A stretch of 64,000 nt of DNA, from the NCBI GenBank assembly GCA_030734395.1, contig JAUZTG010000042.1:124001-188000 (forward strand), written 5' to 3'. The notes under the pieces were generated by a model, which was not told the origin of the DNA, did no database searches, and saw nothing but the letters and a program-made list of their open reading frames with translations. The position numbers and the translations under genes were made by a program. The stretch is from Sarocladium kiliense (taxonomy: Eukaryota; Ascomycota; Sordariomycetes; Hypocreales; Sarocladiaceae). Of the stretch, positions 47,053 through 56,334 are shown in pieces. How positions within the stretch are numbered: the first letter of the stretch is position 1; each line of letters opens with the position of its first letter.

Positions 47053-48564
47053 TTACGTTCCGCAAATGATATATTGCATCTTCCTTAGTGTGTTGATCCG
47101 TGGTGGAAAAGAACTCAAAGAGACGTTCTTTGACTCTGCAAGATGGACTGCAAAGATTCCGAGTGCCATAGAAGGATCCATGTCTCGCTTCTCGTTATCG
47201 CCTATATATGCGATATCCCCAGACGAGATACCTAGGTGGTCGATAACCTTTGAGAAAAGGCCATCAGTTTTCGAAGCACGGAAGTGATTAGTAGTAGCAA
47301 GGTAGTCAACGTAGCCCCTAATCCCTAGGGCGTTAATTGTCCTGTCCTGAGCATCCTGCGGGCCTTCTGTGATAATAACAATCTTCTTGCCAAGGTTCTT
47401 GATAGTTGATAGAAGGCCCTTGGCCCCGCACTTTAGCTCCAGATTTGCTGTCAGAGTCGCTTCGTATATATTGAGAAGGCGAGTGATGTGGCGGAATGGA
47501 AGTAGCGAAAATCTCTCTAAAAGAAGACTGAACCTTTCCTTCCGGTAGTCAAACGATGTTTTACCGTCGGAAAAGGCATTTGCGGTCTTCAATTGGAGTA
47601 TCTTCGAGTATTCGTCTTTAAGCGCAGGCACAGGGATCCCGTATTGGTTAGAGATCTCGTCGAGGACCACTCCTGTAGCTGCTGTCGATGCTCGACGGAA
47701 CTCGTGCAACGTGTCGTCGAGGTCAAATCCAATCCATTCCTTCTCAAGAAGTGTTGCTCGTATCCGCGAAGCTTCAGACTGCCAACAACGGATATATAAA
47801 CGACCAACACGCTGCTCCAAGTAGTCTTTTTCGCTGTTAGAAAGGAGATCATGCATAGGAACATCCGGCATCACGGAGGAGCTCGCCTCCAAGGTAGAGA
47901 AGATGCCTCGAGGCTTCTCCTCGCAGTATATGGCCCTTTCGCGGTCACTGCCAAATATGAAGGATGATCCAAAAGGTTTCTCAAATTTGAGCATGGAATC
48001 CGTGAACGGAACCCCCCATCTTCCGCAAATGTGCTTAATCTCCGTGGAAGGGTCTTGTGCAAGTTTCTCAAATAAAGTGCATGAGACTGCATGCGCCGAA
48101 GCTTCGCTGAGCATTCGGAAAATATTGCTGTAACAGTCAATCAGACTCTGCATGTCTGTCCAACCAACATATTTCCAGCTATCGAAGACTCGAATGGGAT
48201 CGCGGATAAGAAAGACCGGTCTAGTCGCCGTATATGCTGAAGGCGCCAACAAAGGGTTGTAAAGGCATTCGCCTTTATCGGTTTGGTTCCCAAGCTCTTC
48301 CTTGCTAACAAGAAAGCGTTTGCGTGATTGCTTGGCTTGCACATAGACCGTGTGGCGAGAAGGGTCCTCTAGGATGGAGTAATCAGGGCGAAAGTGTCCA
48401 TCAGAGGTTGCCTTGCCCATCAGGATTAATCGACTTGTTACGGCACACTCTGGGGACTCGGCGAAGATTCTCATCAACAAAGTTGAGCCACTGCGAGGGC
48501 AGGCGATCAAGAAACGGATCTGGGGCTCCTGGTTGGCGGAAAGCGACTGTCCGTTGTTCTCCAT
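47053..48564 (-). CDS. Sulfotransferase-like / HAD-phosphatase fusion protein
   Basis: Single exon, 503 residues, two catalytic domains in one unbroken frame. Residues 16-265 resemble P-loop sulfotransferases: the PAPS 5'-phosphosulfate loop CPRSGSTLL at 22-30 and the 3'-phosphate site RDPIRVFDSW at 121-130. Residues 275-500 form a HAD hydrolase: motif I DLDDT with Asp281 and Asp283, motif II Thr399 (IITEG), motif III Lys432 and motif IV Asp456...Asp461 (GDNEKRDMD), with a cap domain between. All HAD catalytic residues are present. No signal peptide. One idea is that the phosphatase removes a phosphate (for example from PAP or from the substrate) to support or reverse the transferase step, but this is inference. 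Codon use is more A/T-rich than in the housekeeping genes here. Confidence 0.85.
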   Translation of the reverse strand: MENNGQSLSANQEPQIRFLIACPRSGSTLLMRIFAESPECAVTSRLILMGKATSDGHFRPDYSILEDPSRHTVYVQAKQSRKRFLVSKEELGNQTDKGECLYNPLLAPSAYTATRPVFLIRDPIRVFDSWKYVGWTDMQSLIDCYSNIFRMLSEASAHAVSCTLFEKLAQDPSTEIKHICGRWGVPFTDSMLKFEKPFGSSFIFGSDRERAIYCEEKPRGIFSTLEASSSVMPDVPMHDLLSNSEKDYLEQRVGRLYIRCWQSEASRIRATLLEKEWIGFDLDDTLHEFRRASTAATGVVLDEISNQYGIPVPALKDEYSKILQLKTANAFSDGKTSFDYRKERFSLLLERFSLLPFRHITRLLNIYEATLTANLELKCGAKGLLSTIKNLGKKIVIITEGPQDAQDRTINALGIRGYVDYLATTNHFRASKTDGLFSKVIDHLGISSGDIAYIGDNEKRDMDPSMALGIFAVHLAESKNVSLSSFPPRINTLRKMQYIICGT

Positions 48565-48906
48565 GCTGGTCGTTGCCTCTGACGATTTGCCGATTGCGGC
48601 CGGTGCCTAAAATATGGATATGAGCGATTGTAAATTGCGAGGGATAAGACGATGCCTTTATAATCTGCTCTCTTCGTGAGACTTCCCTAGTCATACTAAA
48701 GCTAATCTGAAAATGGGGCAATTTAGCGATGCTTGGATTTGGGTTACGCCTCGGCTACAAAGTATCTCTATCAAGGCCGCGAGTGCCCGTGACCTGGCGA
48801 CGAGAGCTGCGAAATAAAGAGCAGTCTGCCCAAAGCCATAAGCTTTCAGTGCACCTTTCCTCCAAGATCCATGTGAACTTAAGCCAATTTGCTCACCTGT
48901 TCTACC
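48565..48906. other. Intergenic before the 5S rRNA gene
   Basis: 342 bp containing the promoter of the fusion gene. No other feature recognised. Confidence 0.4.
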
Positions 48907-49025
48907 ACATACGACCATACCTAGTAGAATACACGGGATCCCGTCCGCTCTCCCCTAGTTAAACTGCTAAGGGGCTGATTAGTAGTTGGGTCGGTGACGA
49001 CCAGCGAATACCGGCTGTTGTATGT
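48907..49025 (+). rRNA. 5S ribosomal RNA gene (dispersed copy)
   Basis: 119 bp from ACATACGACCATAC to GTTGTATGT, matching the ends and core of filamentous-ascomycete 5S rRNA as I know it (Neurospora, Aspergillus). The ends pair as helix I (ACATACGAC with GTTGTATGT). The conserved loop GGGATCCCGTCCGCTCTCCC, the AGTTAA box A-like element and GTAGTTGGGTCGGTGACGACCAGCGAAT, the most conserved stretch, are intact. Helix II (CCTAGTAG with CTGCTAAGG) still pairs with one bulge. A T-rich Pol III terminator (TTTTCTTTTT) follows at once. Some helix positions differ from the copies I remember, so a minor variant or mild pseudogene is possible. Confidence 0.9.
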
Positions 49026-49034
49026 TTTCTTTTT
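49025..49034 (+). terminator. Pol III terminator of the 5S gene
   Basis: Two T runs separated by one C directly after the 5S 3' end, as expected for RNA polymerase III termination. Confidence 0.7.
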
Positions 49035-49074
49035 GCTGTTTTGATGGTCTTGTTCATGTTCTTCTTTTTGATCC

Positions 49075-49101
49075 TGCCCCCTCCCCCCTCCCCCCCCCTG
49101 G
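49075..49101. repeat. C-rich homopolymer tract
   Basis: A nearly pure run of cytosines broken by single T residues, between the 5S gene and the 3' end of the GH3 gene. Simple-sequence tract; no function proposed. Confidence 0.7.
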
Positions 49102-49269
49102 TTTAGCCAAGTGGGCTCCCCCAACAGAAATCTGATATTGGACCAGGTTCATGATGCACCGCAGTGAGTAGCTATGATTGTGGACCAAAGTCTGCAAGTT
49201 GCCATTCTTCATTTCGTGCCTGATTGCCGAGTTCAACAAGTGTGCAGTCCTATGGTTATCATGTTCTCT

Positions 49270-51935
49270 CTAATGGACTGTGACCGTAGCATTTCCCCTG
49301 AAGTCTTCGCTCGAGCTGCCCACCAAGACGATGAAATCACCCGGCTCAACGACGTATTTCATCTTCTGGTCCCAAAGCCCCCATTCCTTCACTTCAAGGT
49401 CAATCTTCACTGTTTCCGTCTCGCCGGCCTTGACAAGTACCTTGCTGAACCCCTTGAGCCTCTTGTTGGGCACATCAACCGAGGCGAGCACATCACTAAC
49501 ATAGACTTGGACCACCTCCTTTCCATCTATGTCACCTTCATTCGTGATGTCAACTCTGACGGTGACCGTGTCGCTCGCGGAGACGTCGGTCGCCGAGAGT
49601 TGAAGGTTTGAGTACTTGAACTCAGAATACGAAAGCCCGTATCCGAACTCATACATAGGCAAGGGGCTGTTTAGGACGTAGTTGCTCCCGAATTCCATGC
49701 TGCCGTTGGCATATACCTGCCCAGGATTGGGATCTCGGCGCGCGCTCTTGAGGTGATCATAGTAGCTCGGCGCCGTTCCAATGTCCCACGGGAACGAGAC
49801 AGAGAGCTTGCCCGAGGGGTTCACGTCTCCGTAAAGGATATCAGCGAGAGCATGTCCACCCTGCTCACCCTGATAGAACATCTGGACGAGTGCAGCAGCC
49901 TCCTCACTGATCCAGGGCTCAGTGATGGGCTTGCCGGAGCTGTACACGACGACGGTCGGTGTGCCAGTGTCGATGATGGCCTTGACGAGGCGCGGCATCA
50001 TGCCAATGAGCTTGAGATTGTGAACGTCGATATGTTCGCCTTTGCCACTGATGTCAGCTGGTAGTTCAAATTGGCCATCAAGAGCGTGGCGATGCAACTT
50101 ACCAGTTGTTGCATTCAAGCCACCCCATAGCTCATTCTGATCGCGAGACCAGGTACCGACCACTACTACCGCGACATCCGCAGCGGTAGCTGCTTCAATA
50201 GCTGCAGGAAAGTCATCCTCATCATTGGACCATCGCTCTCCACCTTGGCTGAATGTGACCTCACCTTGCGAAGCGTCACGGATGCCTTCGTAAGGAGTAA
50301 CACCGTACGTCATGGCCTTGTGGATAACATAGTCGCCATACTGCCGTGATGGTTAGCCTCGACATATCCATGAGCGTCAAATGAGTACCAACTTACGTTC
50401 ACATAGCCGTGAGCCATTGGGCCAATGACGGCGATATGGGCGTCTTTGGCTATTGGAAGGACGTTGTCGTGGTTCTCCAGGAGCACGATGCTCTCCGCAT
50501 CAATCTCCCGGGCCAAAGCCTTGTGCTCATCGGTATTGATGTAGTCCCAATGCTCATCATCTTCAACAGCTGTGTAAGGATTCTCGAATAGTCCCATGGT
50601 GAACTTTGCGCGAAGCACGCGTGACACGGCACGATCAACCGTTGCCTGGCTGAGCTTCCCATCCTTAACAAGCTCGGGCACATGTTCAAAGCTGTACTGC
50701 CCGCCGCCCATCTCAACGTCGTTGCCCGCTGGAAGTGTCTTGGTGACGACACATTCGTGGTCGAAGGGCTCCTTGCCACAGACTTCAAAGGCATTGACGA
50801 GGCGAGCATTGGCGCCAGCATCAGACTATCGAGGTCAGCTGTCGCCCATTTCTCTCTTGATGAGGAACATACAATTATGTAATACTCATACCCCCATTCA
50901 TCGCGAAGGATTTCCTCCTGAATGTGATGATCTGCGACAACCGGAATGCCATCATAGGAGTTGTAGGATCCCATGACTGACCAGGCTTTGCCGTCGACAA
51001 TGGCACGATGGAATGCCGGAAGATATGTCGTACGAAGCATGCGCTCTCCGCCATGAACAGGCGCAAGATTGACACCTTGCTCAGGAGATGCGAAAGCAGC
51101 CTGCACAAATTGTCAATCTTCGATCTTCCGCGACCGAGAATCTGGAGCTGGGTGAACTAACGAAATGCTTGACCATCGCACAGACGCCCTTGGACTGAAC
51201 GCCCTTGACATACGCATAACCATACTCTCCCGCTCTGAGATTCGGAAAATATCGGTTAATCTAGTATTTTAACGTGTTTTCGACGAAGTCAGTACTCACA
51301 AATACGAATCCTCGCTGTAGCACTCCTCCACTCGGCCAAACCTGAGCTCTCTCGCCAAATCCACAACGGGAGCAAACACCTGATTCACGCCGAGCGCGAG
51401 CGACTCAGTGGCAATGACCTTGGCCATCTTTTCGACCAATCCCGGGTTGAACGCGCACCCATGGGCGATGGGCGAGTTGAAGATGGTCGCGTTGAGTGCT
51501 AGCACGCCGTGAATACCTTCGCTCTGGATAAAGGCCGGAATCCCTAGTCGGAAAGTTAGCATGTCGCAAGTCCACACCAATCTGGGAGCTCGGACCGAGT
51601 CTGGTCTCGTTGACGAGATAGTCCTGTCCCAGTCTTGCACCACGAGCCACCATGGATCTGTTCATATAGAGACCCGTCCAAATGGAATTGGCTCTTGTCT
51701 CGGCAATCCAGGCCATGCCCGTCTCGTTATAGGTACCATCTTCGATATCGAGATAATCCCTGATATCGCCTTGAATCAGTTGTGCCGTCTTCTCTTCAAT
51801 TGTCATCCGTTGAAGAAGATCGGCCACCCGATCATCTACTGGCGCGTCTGGGTTCTTGTAAAGAGGACCGGTAGTATTCCTGGCACAGGCCACGGCGGCC
51901 AGGAGAAGGCCATTGACAGCGATTGAAGACTTCAT
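49270..51935 (-). CDS. Secreted GH3 beta-glucosidase
   Basis: Seven exons: 51596..51935, 51300..51543, 51162..51234, 50873..51100, 50397..50825, 50103..50340 and 49270..50039, giving 773 residues. Glycoside hydrolase family 3, releasing terminal glucose (or similar) from beta-glucosides outside the cell. N-terminal signal peptide MKSSIAVNGLLLAAVACA. The (beta/alpha)8 domain includes IPAFIQSEGIHGV, VKHFAAFASPEQG (Lys-His pair for substrate) and the nucleophile Asp in YYIISDAG. The C-terminal sandwich has SRDQNELWGGLNATTG and an FnIII-like end domain (DITNEGDIDGKEVVQVYVSD). The last intron (50040..50102, 63 nt) is in frame and has no stop; removing it restores ATTGEHIDV. Intron 1 has a weak GTCCGA donor. 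Possible N-glycosylation sites are frequent. Confidence 0.9.
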
Positions 51936-52992
51936 GATCTAAATCGAAGTATTCTCAATCCTGAAGTCAATAATTGGCGGGACGCGAGAGGTCTGGAAGA
52001 CAGCATTGAGAGCAGAACGTGGGCCAGGGCGCGTCACAATATACTCAATTAACTCTGTCTCGGCATCTTCTCCGCACCATTTTCTCCTCATCCAAATAAT
52101 AGATCTCCAATTTTGCCATCTTCCGTATTTCCAGTTGGGCCTTAGATCGTCTACCAACGCAGCATGATGCAACTAAGATCGAAGAACGGTTGACCGTAAT
52201 TGGTGGCATTGTCTGTCCGTGACCTCCACTCCTAGGGAAACTGTAGACGGTAGAATATGAACCCGGCTTTTATGTGACGCGAACAGTGCCTTGAGCTTAA
52301 TTCAGCAAAGGCTTGGACATCTTCCGGAAGAATCCAAGAAGCGGTCGAATTGGAAGATCAGTGTCACCAGTGCCGGTAGTAAAGATTGATCATCCCATGA
52401 CGCGCCTAGCATTGCATCGAAGAATATAGCCGACATGCATACCACCACTGGACATGAAAGCGATCTAGGGAGTGATATGTAATACTCTGTAGGGTTTTAT
52501 GAAGAACGCCTTCCGAGTTCCCTACTTATATATACAATCACGACATTTCGCATTAAGTCTGACATGCTCTTGCAAAGGGCAATGGACAAGGTAATGCGAC
52601 ACGATTGACAATGCAGGGCAGTGCTGCAAGCCATCGTAGCTAGTGTCGTTTGACACCCTGTATACCTTGGCAACTCCCTGAAAGTAGCATGCACAAACAT
52701 GAGCGATCATTTATGCCCTACGCCCACTCGGACTTCCTGCTCCAGTCATCATAGTAGTTTTGTAAGCATTCAAGAAGTTGCCCTCAAGCCGGATTCAAGC
52801 AGTACTAGGCGCTGTACGGAGTCAAGATCCCCCAGGCGACTCATGGTGCTGACGCCAAGACAAGGATCACGGCTTCATAAGATTAGAAGCAAAATAAGTC
52901 CTGTTTCGGGAGGCATCAGTATTCTACAGAAGGTAACCATGCTACGAAAGAGCCTCCAGGCGTAACTCACACTTGTTAGGTCCAAAGTTAAG
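51936..52992. other. Intergenic, divergent promoter region, 1.06 kb
   Basis: Lies between the start of the GH3 gene and that of the Erg28-like gene. Short frames only. Confidence 0.4.
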
Positions 52993-53487
52993 ATGGCTTC
53001 GCTTCTACCACCACCTACTGGAGGCTACCTCCAATACTTCCTCCTCTACGTAGGGAACCACCCTTATTGATCTTGCATCAAATCATATTCACCGTCAGAG
53101 GCTCACAATGTTTTACAGGAGGGTCTTGTAGCCCAGATCCATACAGTCATCTGCTACTTAGTTCCCGCTGCCACCGCGCTCGTCCCTTTCCGGGGTCCCA
53201 ACGCGCCGCCACCACATCCTCTCCTTGCGCACGTCTACGGCACAAAGAACATCTACTCGGGCGTCATCCGCCTCTACGCCGCGTACAACTTGACCAAGTC
53301 GCCGCAGCTGTACGATCTGGCTTTATGGTCCCTTCTCGGGGTTCTATGGCTGTACGGTATGGAGTGTGGTGTATACGGCACTGTTAGGGTAAGAGACGCG
53401 CTGTGGCCACTGACCTTTTCGACCGTTGGCATCTTATGGATGGTAATGCAGAGGGAGTTTTATGTTGGCGCACCGTACTCTCTGTGA
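52993..53487 (+). CDS. Divergent Erg28-like membrane protein
   Basis: Exons 52993..53049 and 53119..53487 (69-nt intron, GTAGGG donor, TTTACAG acceptor) give 141 residues. Erg28 is an endoplasmic reticulum scaffold that tethers the sterol C-4 demethylation enzymes. The N-terminus MASLLPPPTGGYLQYFLLY matches the Erg28 start, and VIRLYAAYNLTKSPQLYDLALW and the end WMVMQREFYVG align with conserved blocks. The usual RTFGTWTF block is replaced by YGTKNIYSG, so this is a diverged family member, perhaps a paralogue rather than the housekeeping copy. Four hydrophobic segments fit the family topology and length. Confidence 0.75.
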
Positions 53488-54234
53488 GTACTGAGTATCG
53501 CCCTGTAGCGTCCAATGGGTCATATGTACGCTTAAAGGCGACGAGAGGGCAAGCGAAGGAGTTGAGGTCTTGACGTCCTAGAAGCTCTGTCAGTCGGTGC
53601 AGAGATGTTCAGTCATGAAACATTTCAGATCATTTCATTCCTCTTTGACTCTATTGTGTTGATATAATTCCCGTCCCTACCTGGGATCGCTCAGTCTTAT
53701 TCGTTTGCAACCCCGCGGGTCGGTCCGCGGAGTCGCATCCAGCCTCAACGCCGTGGTTCTAGAACACATCGCAATGCATCCTTCAGCGCGCGATAGATTT
53801 GTCGCGGTCAGCAGTAACCGACAGGGCATCAGCATTAGGCTTCACCTTTTGGCACAGCCATGGTCAGCGCAAGACAAATTCGTCATCATGATCGAGTGTG
53901 ACACGGTCCAGCCTTCGCTGACCGCAAAGGCCTCTTATATCCGCCCCAGCCTCAGCCCATCAGGTGTTAGCCAGATGGCTCTCAGTAAGGCGACCTGGCG
54001 CCACCAACCGTCGCTTATTGCTATCCGCGCCTCTAAATCCGCGATCTGCTACCATTTGAGCACGCTGATAGAGCTAACTGCGTCCAGCGAAACCCGAAAG
54101 CCAGCCGTGGCACCCGCGTATAAGTAGAGATAGATGCAGCTGCACAATGACCTTCCAAAATCAGCATATTTGAATCACATTTCTCGCTCCCAAACATTGT
54201 TGAACTGACAAATTTCGCCTTATTTCCTTCTACA
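53488..54234. other. Intergenic, 747 bp
   Basis: Contains the SDR promoter. A 140-codon plus-strand frame (53705-54127) shows no family features and low-complexity composition; treated as chance. Confidence 0.4.
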
Positions 54235-55465
54235 ATGTTTCGACGCAGCACCTTCTGGCCTCACAAGCCAACACTCACTGAGTCAAACCTCCCAGACCAG
54301 ACCGGCAAGGTGAGTTCTGCACCAATGCAATACTTCAGCAGCAGACTGTTCTCATTATGTCCCATTATGGCCCATTTCTGACAATCAATGCACAGGTGTT
54401 TCTGATAACAGGCGGCAACAGTGGCATCGGCAAAGCCCTCGCTGGCATACTCTACCAACAGAATGCTCGTGTTTATATTGCCACAAGGTCCCAGAAACGG
54501 ACCTCCGAAGCCATCGCTGAAATCCAAGCGGCACACCCACAATCCAAAGGCTCCCTGATCTTCCTTGAGCTTGTACTCGACGACTTGACAACAATCAAAG
54601 CAACGGCCGAAACATTTCTGAGTCGGGAGACCCGGCTGGACGTCATCTGGAACAACGCCGGAGTCATGCTCCCACCTCAAGGATCCCAGACGAAGCAAGG
54701 ATACGAACTCCAAATGGGTGTGAACACGCTCGCACACTTTCTTCTGATCAAATTTCTGACGCCAACCTTGATTGAAACGGCAAAGAAACCAGGAACGTCA
54801 AAAGGTTCGGTCCGTATTGTCTGGGTATCATCCATGTCCATCGACTTCGCGCCAAAACCGCCGATCGATTTCACGAACATGGACTATGCAAAGGACGTGG
54901 AGGCGAACGTGAAGTATGATCGGTCGAAATGCGGAAATCTCCTGCATGCGATTGAGTTTGACAGGCGATATCCGGATACGGGCATTTGCAGCTTGGTATG
55001 TTTCTTCCACTCGTCACCATCTCAGGTGTCAATCTGGCAGCAAGCACTGATCACCGGAGCGCACCTCATATAGTCTATGACACCAGGTTTGTTGAAGACG
55101 AACTTGCAACGCAATTTCACGACTTCGCAGAACCTGCTAGTCGTAAGTCTTTCTTTTGCCTTGTGGCAATGGGAGCCCCTTCGCAACTAACGCCAACACG
55201 TGTAGAAAGTAATGGGGAAACCTGCTATCATGGGAGCCTATACTGAACTCTTCGCGGGACTTGATCCATCGATCACGCCCGATGCTAAATGGGGTAAAGT
55301 AACCTGATGAGATAACATGCCTACGAGGTCGGCATTGCTAATTATGTGTGTTGCTTAGTGTGTCCTTTCGGCGCTCGCGAGGAACCTCGAGCCGACATGA
55401 TGGAACCGAAACTCGCCTCGGACTTTTGGGACTGGAGTGAGAAGCAGGTCAAACCCTACGTCTGA
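54235..55465 (+). CDS. Short-chain dehydrogenase/reductase
   Basis: Five exons: 54235..54309, 54396..54995, 55074..55142, 55206..55293 and 55359..55465, giving 312 residues. NAD(P)-dependent SDR of the retinol-dehydrogenase-like fungal group. Cofactor loop TGGNSGIGK from Thr30, structural NNAGV, catalytic Ser at 170-171 (WVSSMS) and YDRSK with Tyr199 and Lys203. After splicing the C-terminal part reads SLSMTPGLLKTNLQRN, then GAYTELFAGLDPSIT and FWDWSEKQVKPYV, the standard family ending. Donors are GTGAGT, GTATGT, GTAAGT and GTAAAG. Substrate unknown; fungal relatives are often annotated as oxidoreductases of xenobiotic or secondary metabolism. No partner gene is evident. Confidence 0.88.
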
Positions 55466-56334
55466 GACTATATAACAATGGCTCTAGGGAGGAGTTTCTT
55501 GATGATTTCGTGTTAGTAAGAGCAAGCGGGTGCTTTACAGTTACGCTCAGCATGGTGGGCGCAAAGATGAGGGAAGGGTGGCTTAGAATTGATCAGATCT
55601 TGCTTGCCATACAAAGGAAGGCCCTGCGGTCCCTGAAAGCTCGGCCAGATCCCTTGCTATGCTAGAAAGACACGTCCATCGTGATAAGACAGGATACAGA
55701 ACGGAACAGTCGCAACTCTCGAATCGTAGTCTATTTCCAAGCCTAAGCCTTAATGTCCTGGGCCGTAACCCGCATGTTGCGGAGGTTGGGGGAAATCACG
55801 GCGCAGCGCTCGATTCATGCGGTTGTTACACGATAACCTTTCTCATCTGGCTTCTTTATGTTCCGTTATTGGGCTCGGCGGCTATCTTGAAGGATCATCG
55901 GTCTCGACGTTCCATGTGACCTGCACCGTAAGTGTTGCGCTCTCCCTTCCAGACCGCCATCATCACTCAGACGGTAACCCCAAAATAAAAACCCAGTCCC
56001 CTAAAGTAAATGTGTGAGAATAGCTATGTGCACCGAGCATTGGTTTGTAGGAAAGAAAGTGACCTTGTATTTTCTAAGTAACAAATGAAAACTCTGTTCT
56101 AATAAATATGTGTGCATACCCCTGTCAGGGGGAATGCGCAGTTCGTGGGTCCGTGCATCAGAGCAATGCCCTAACCTGCAGCTACCACTTCTCACAAAAT
56201 GCTTTCCTCTACCCCCAAACGCCAATGATCAATTCGGAATGTGGTATCATTTCATAATTGTATGTCGCGGTGTATCATGCATCATTCGCATCAGTCTCGT
56301 TAGACGTTCCATTCTTATTCTGATAGATCGATGC
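55466..56334. other. Intergenic, convergent 3' region
   Basis: 869 bp between the convergent SDR and kinase-like genes; short frames only. Confidence 0.4.

Noticed and set aside
53705..54127. 140-codon plus-strand frame
   Set aside because: No family features, Ser/Ala-rich composition, no transcript signals; likely chance.
54996..55205. Apparent frameshift in the short-chain dehydrogenase
   Set aside because: Using the acceptor at 55073 and a 69-nt exon restores the full conserved C-terminus; no lesion is needed.
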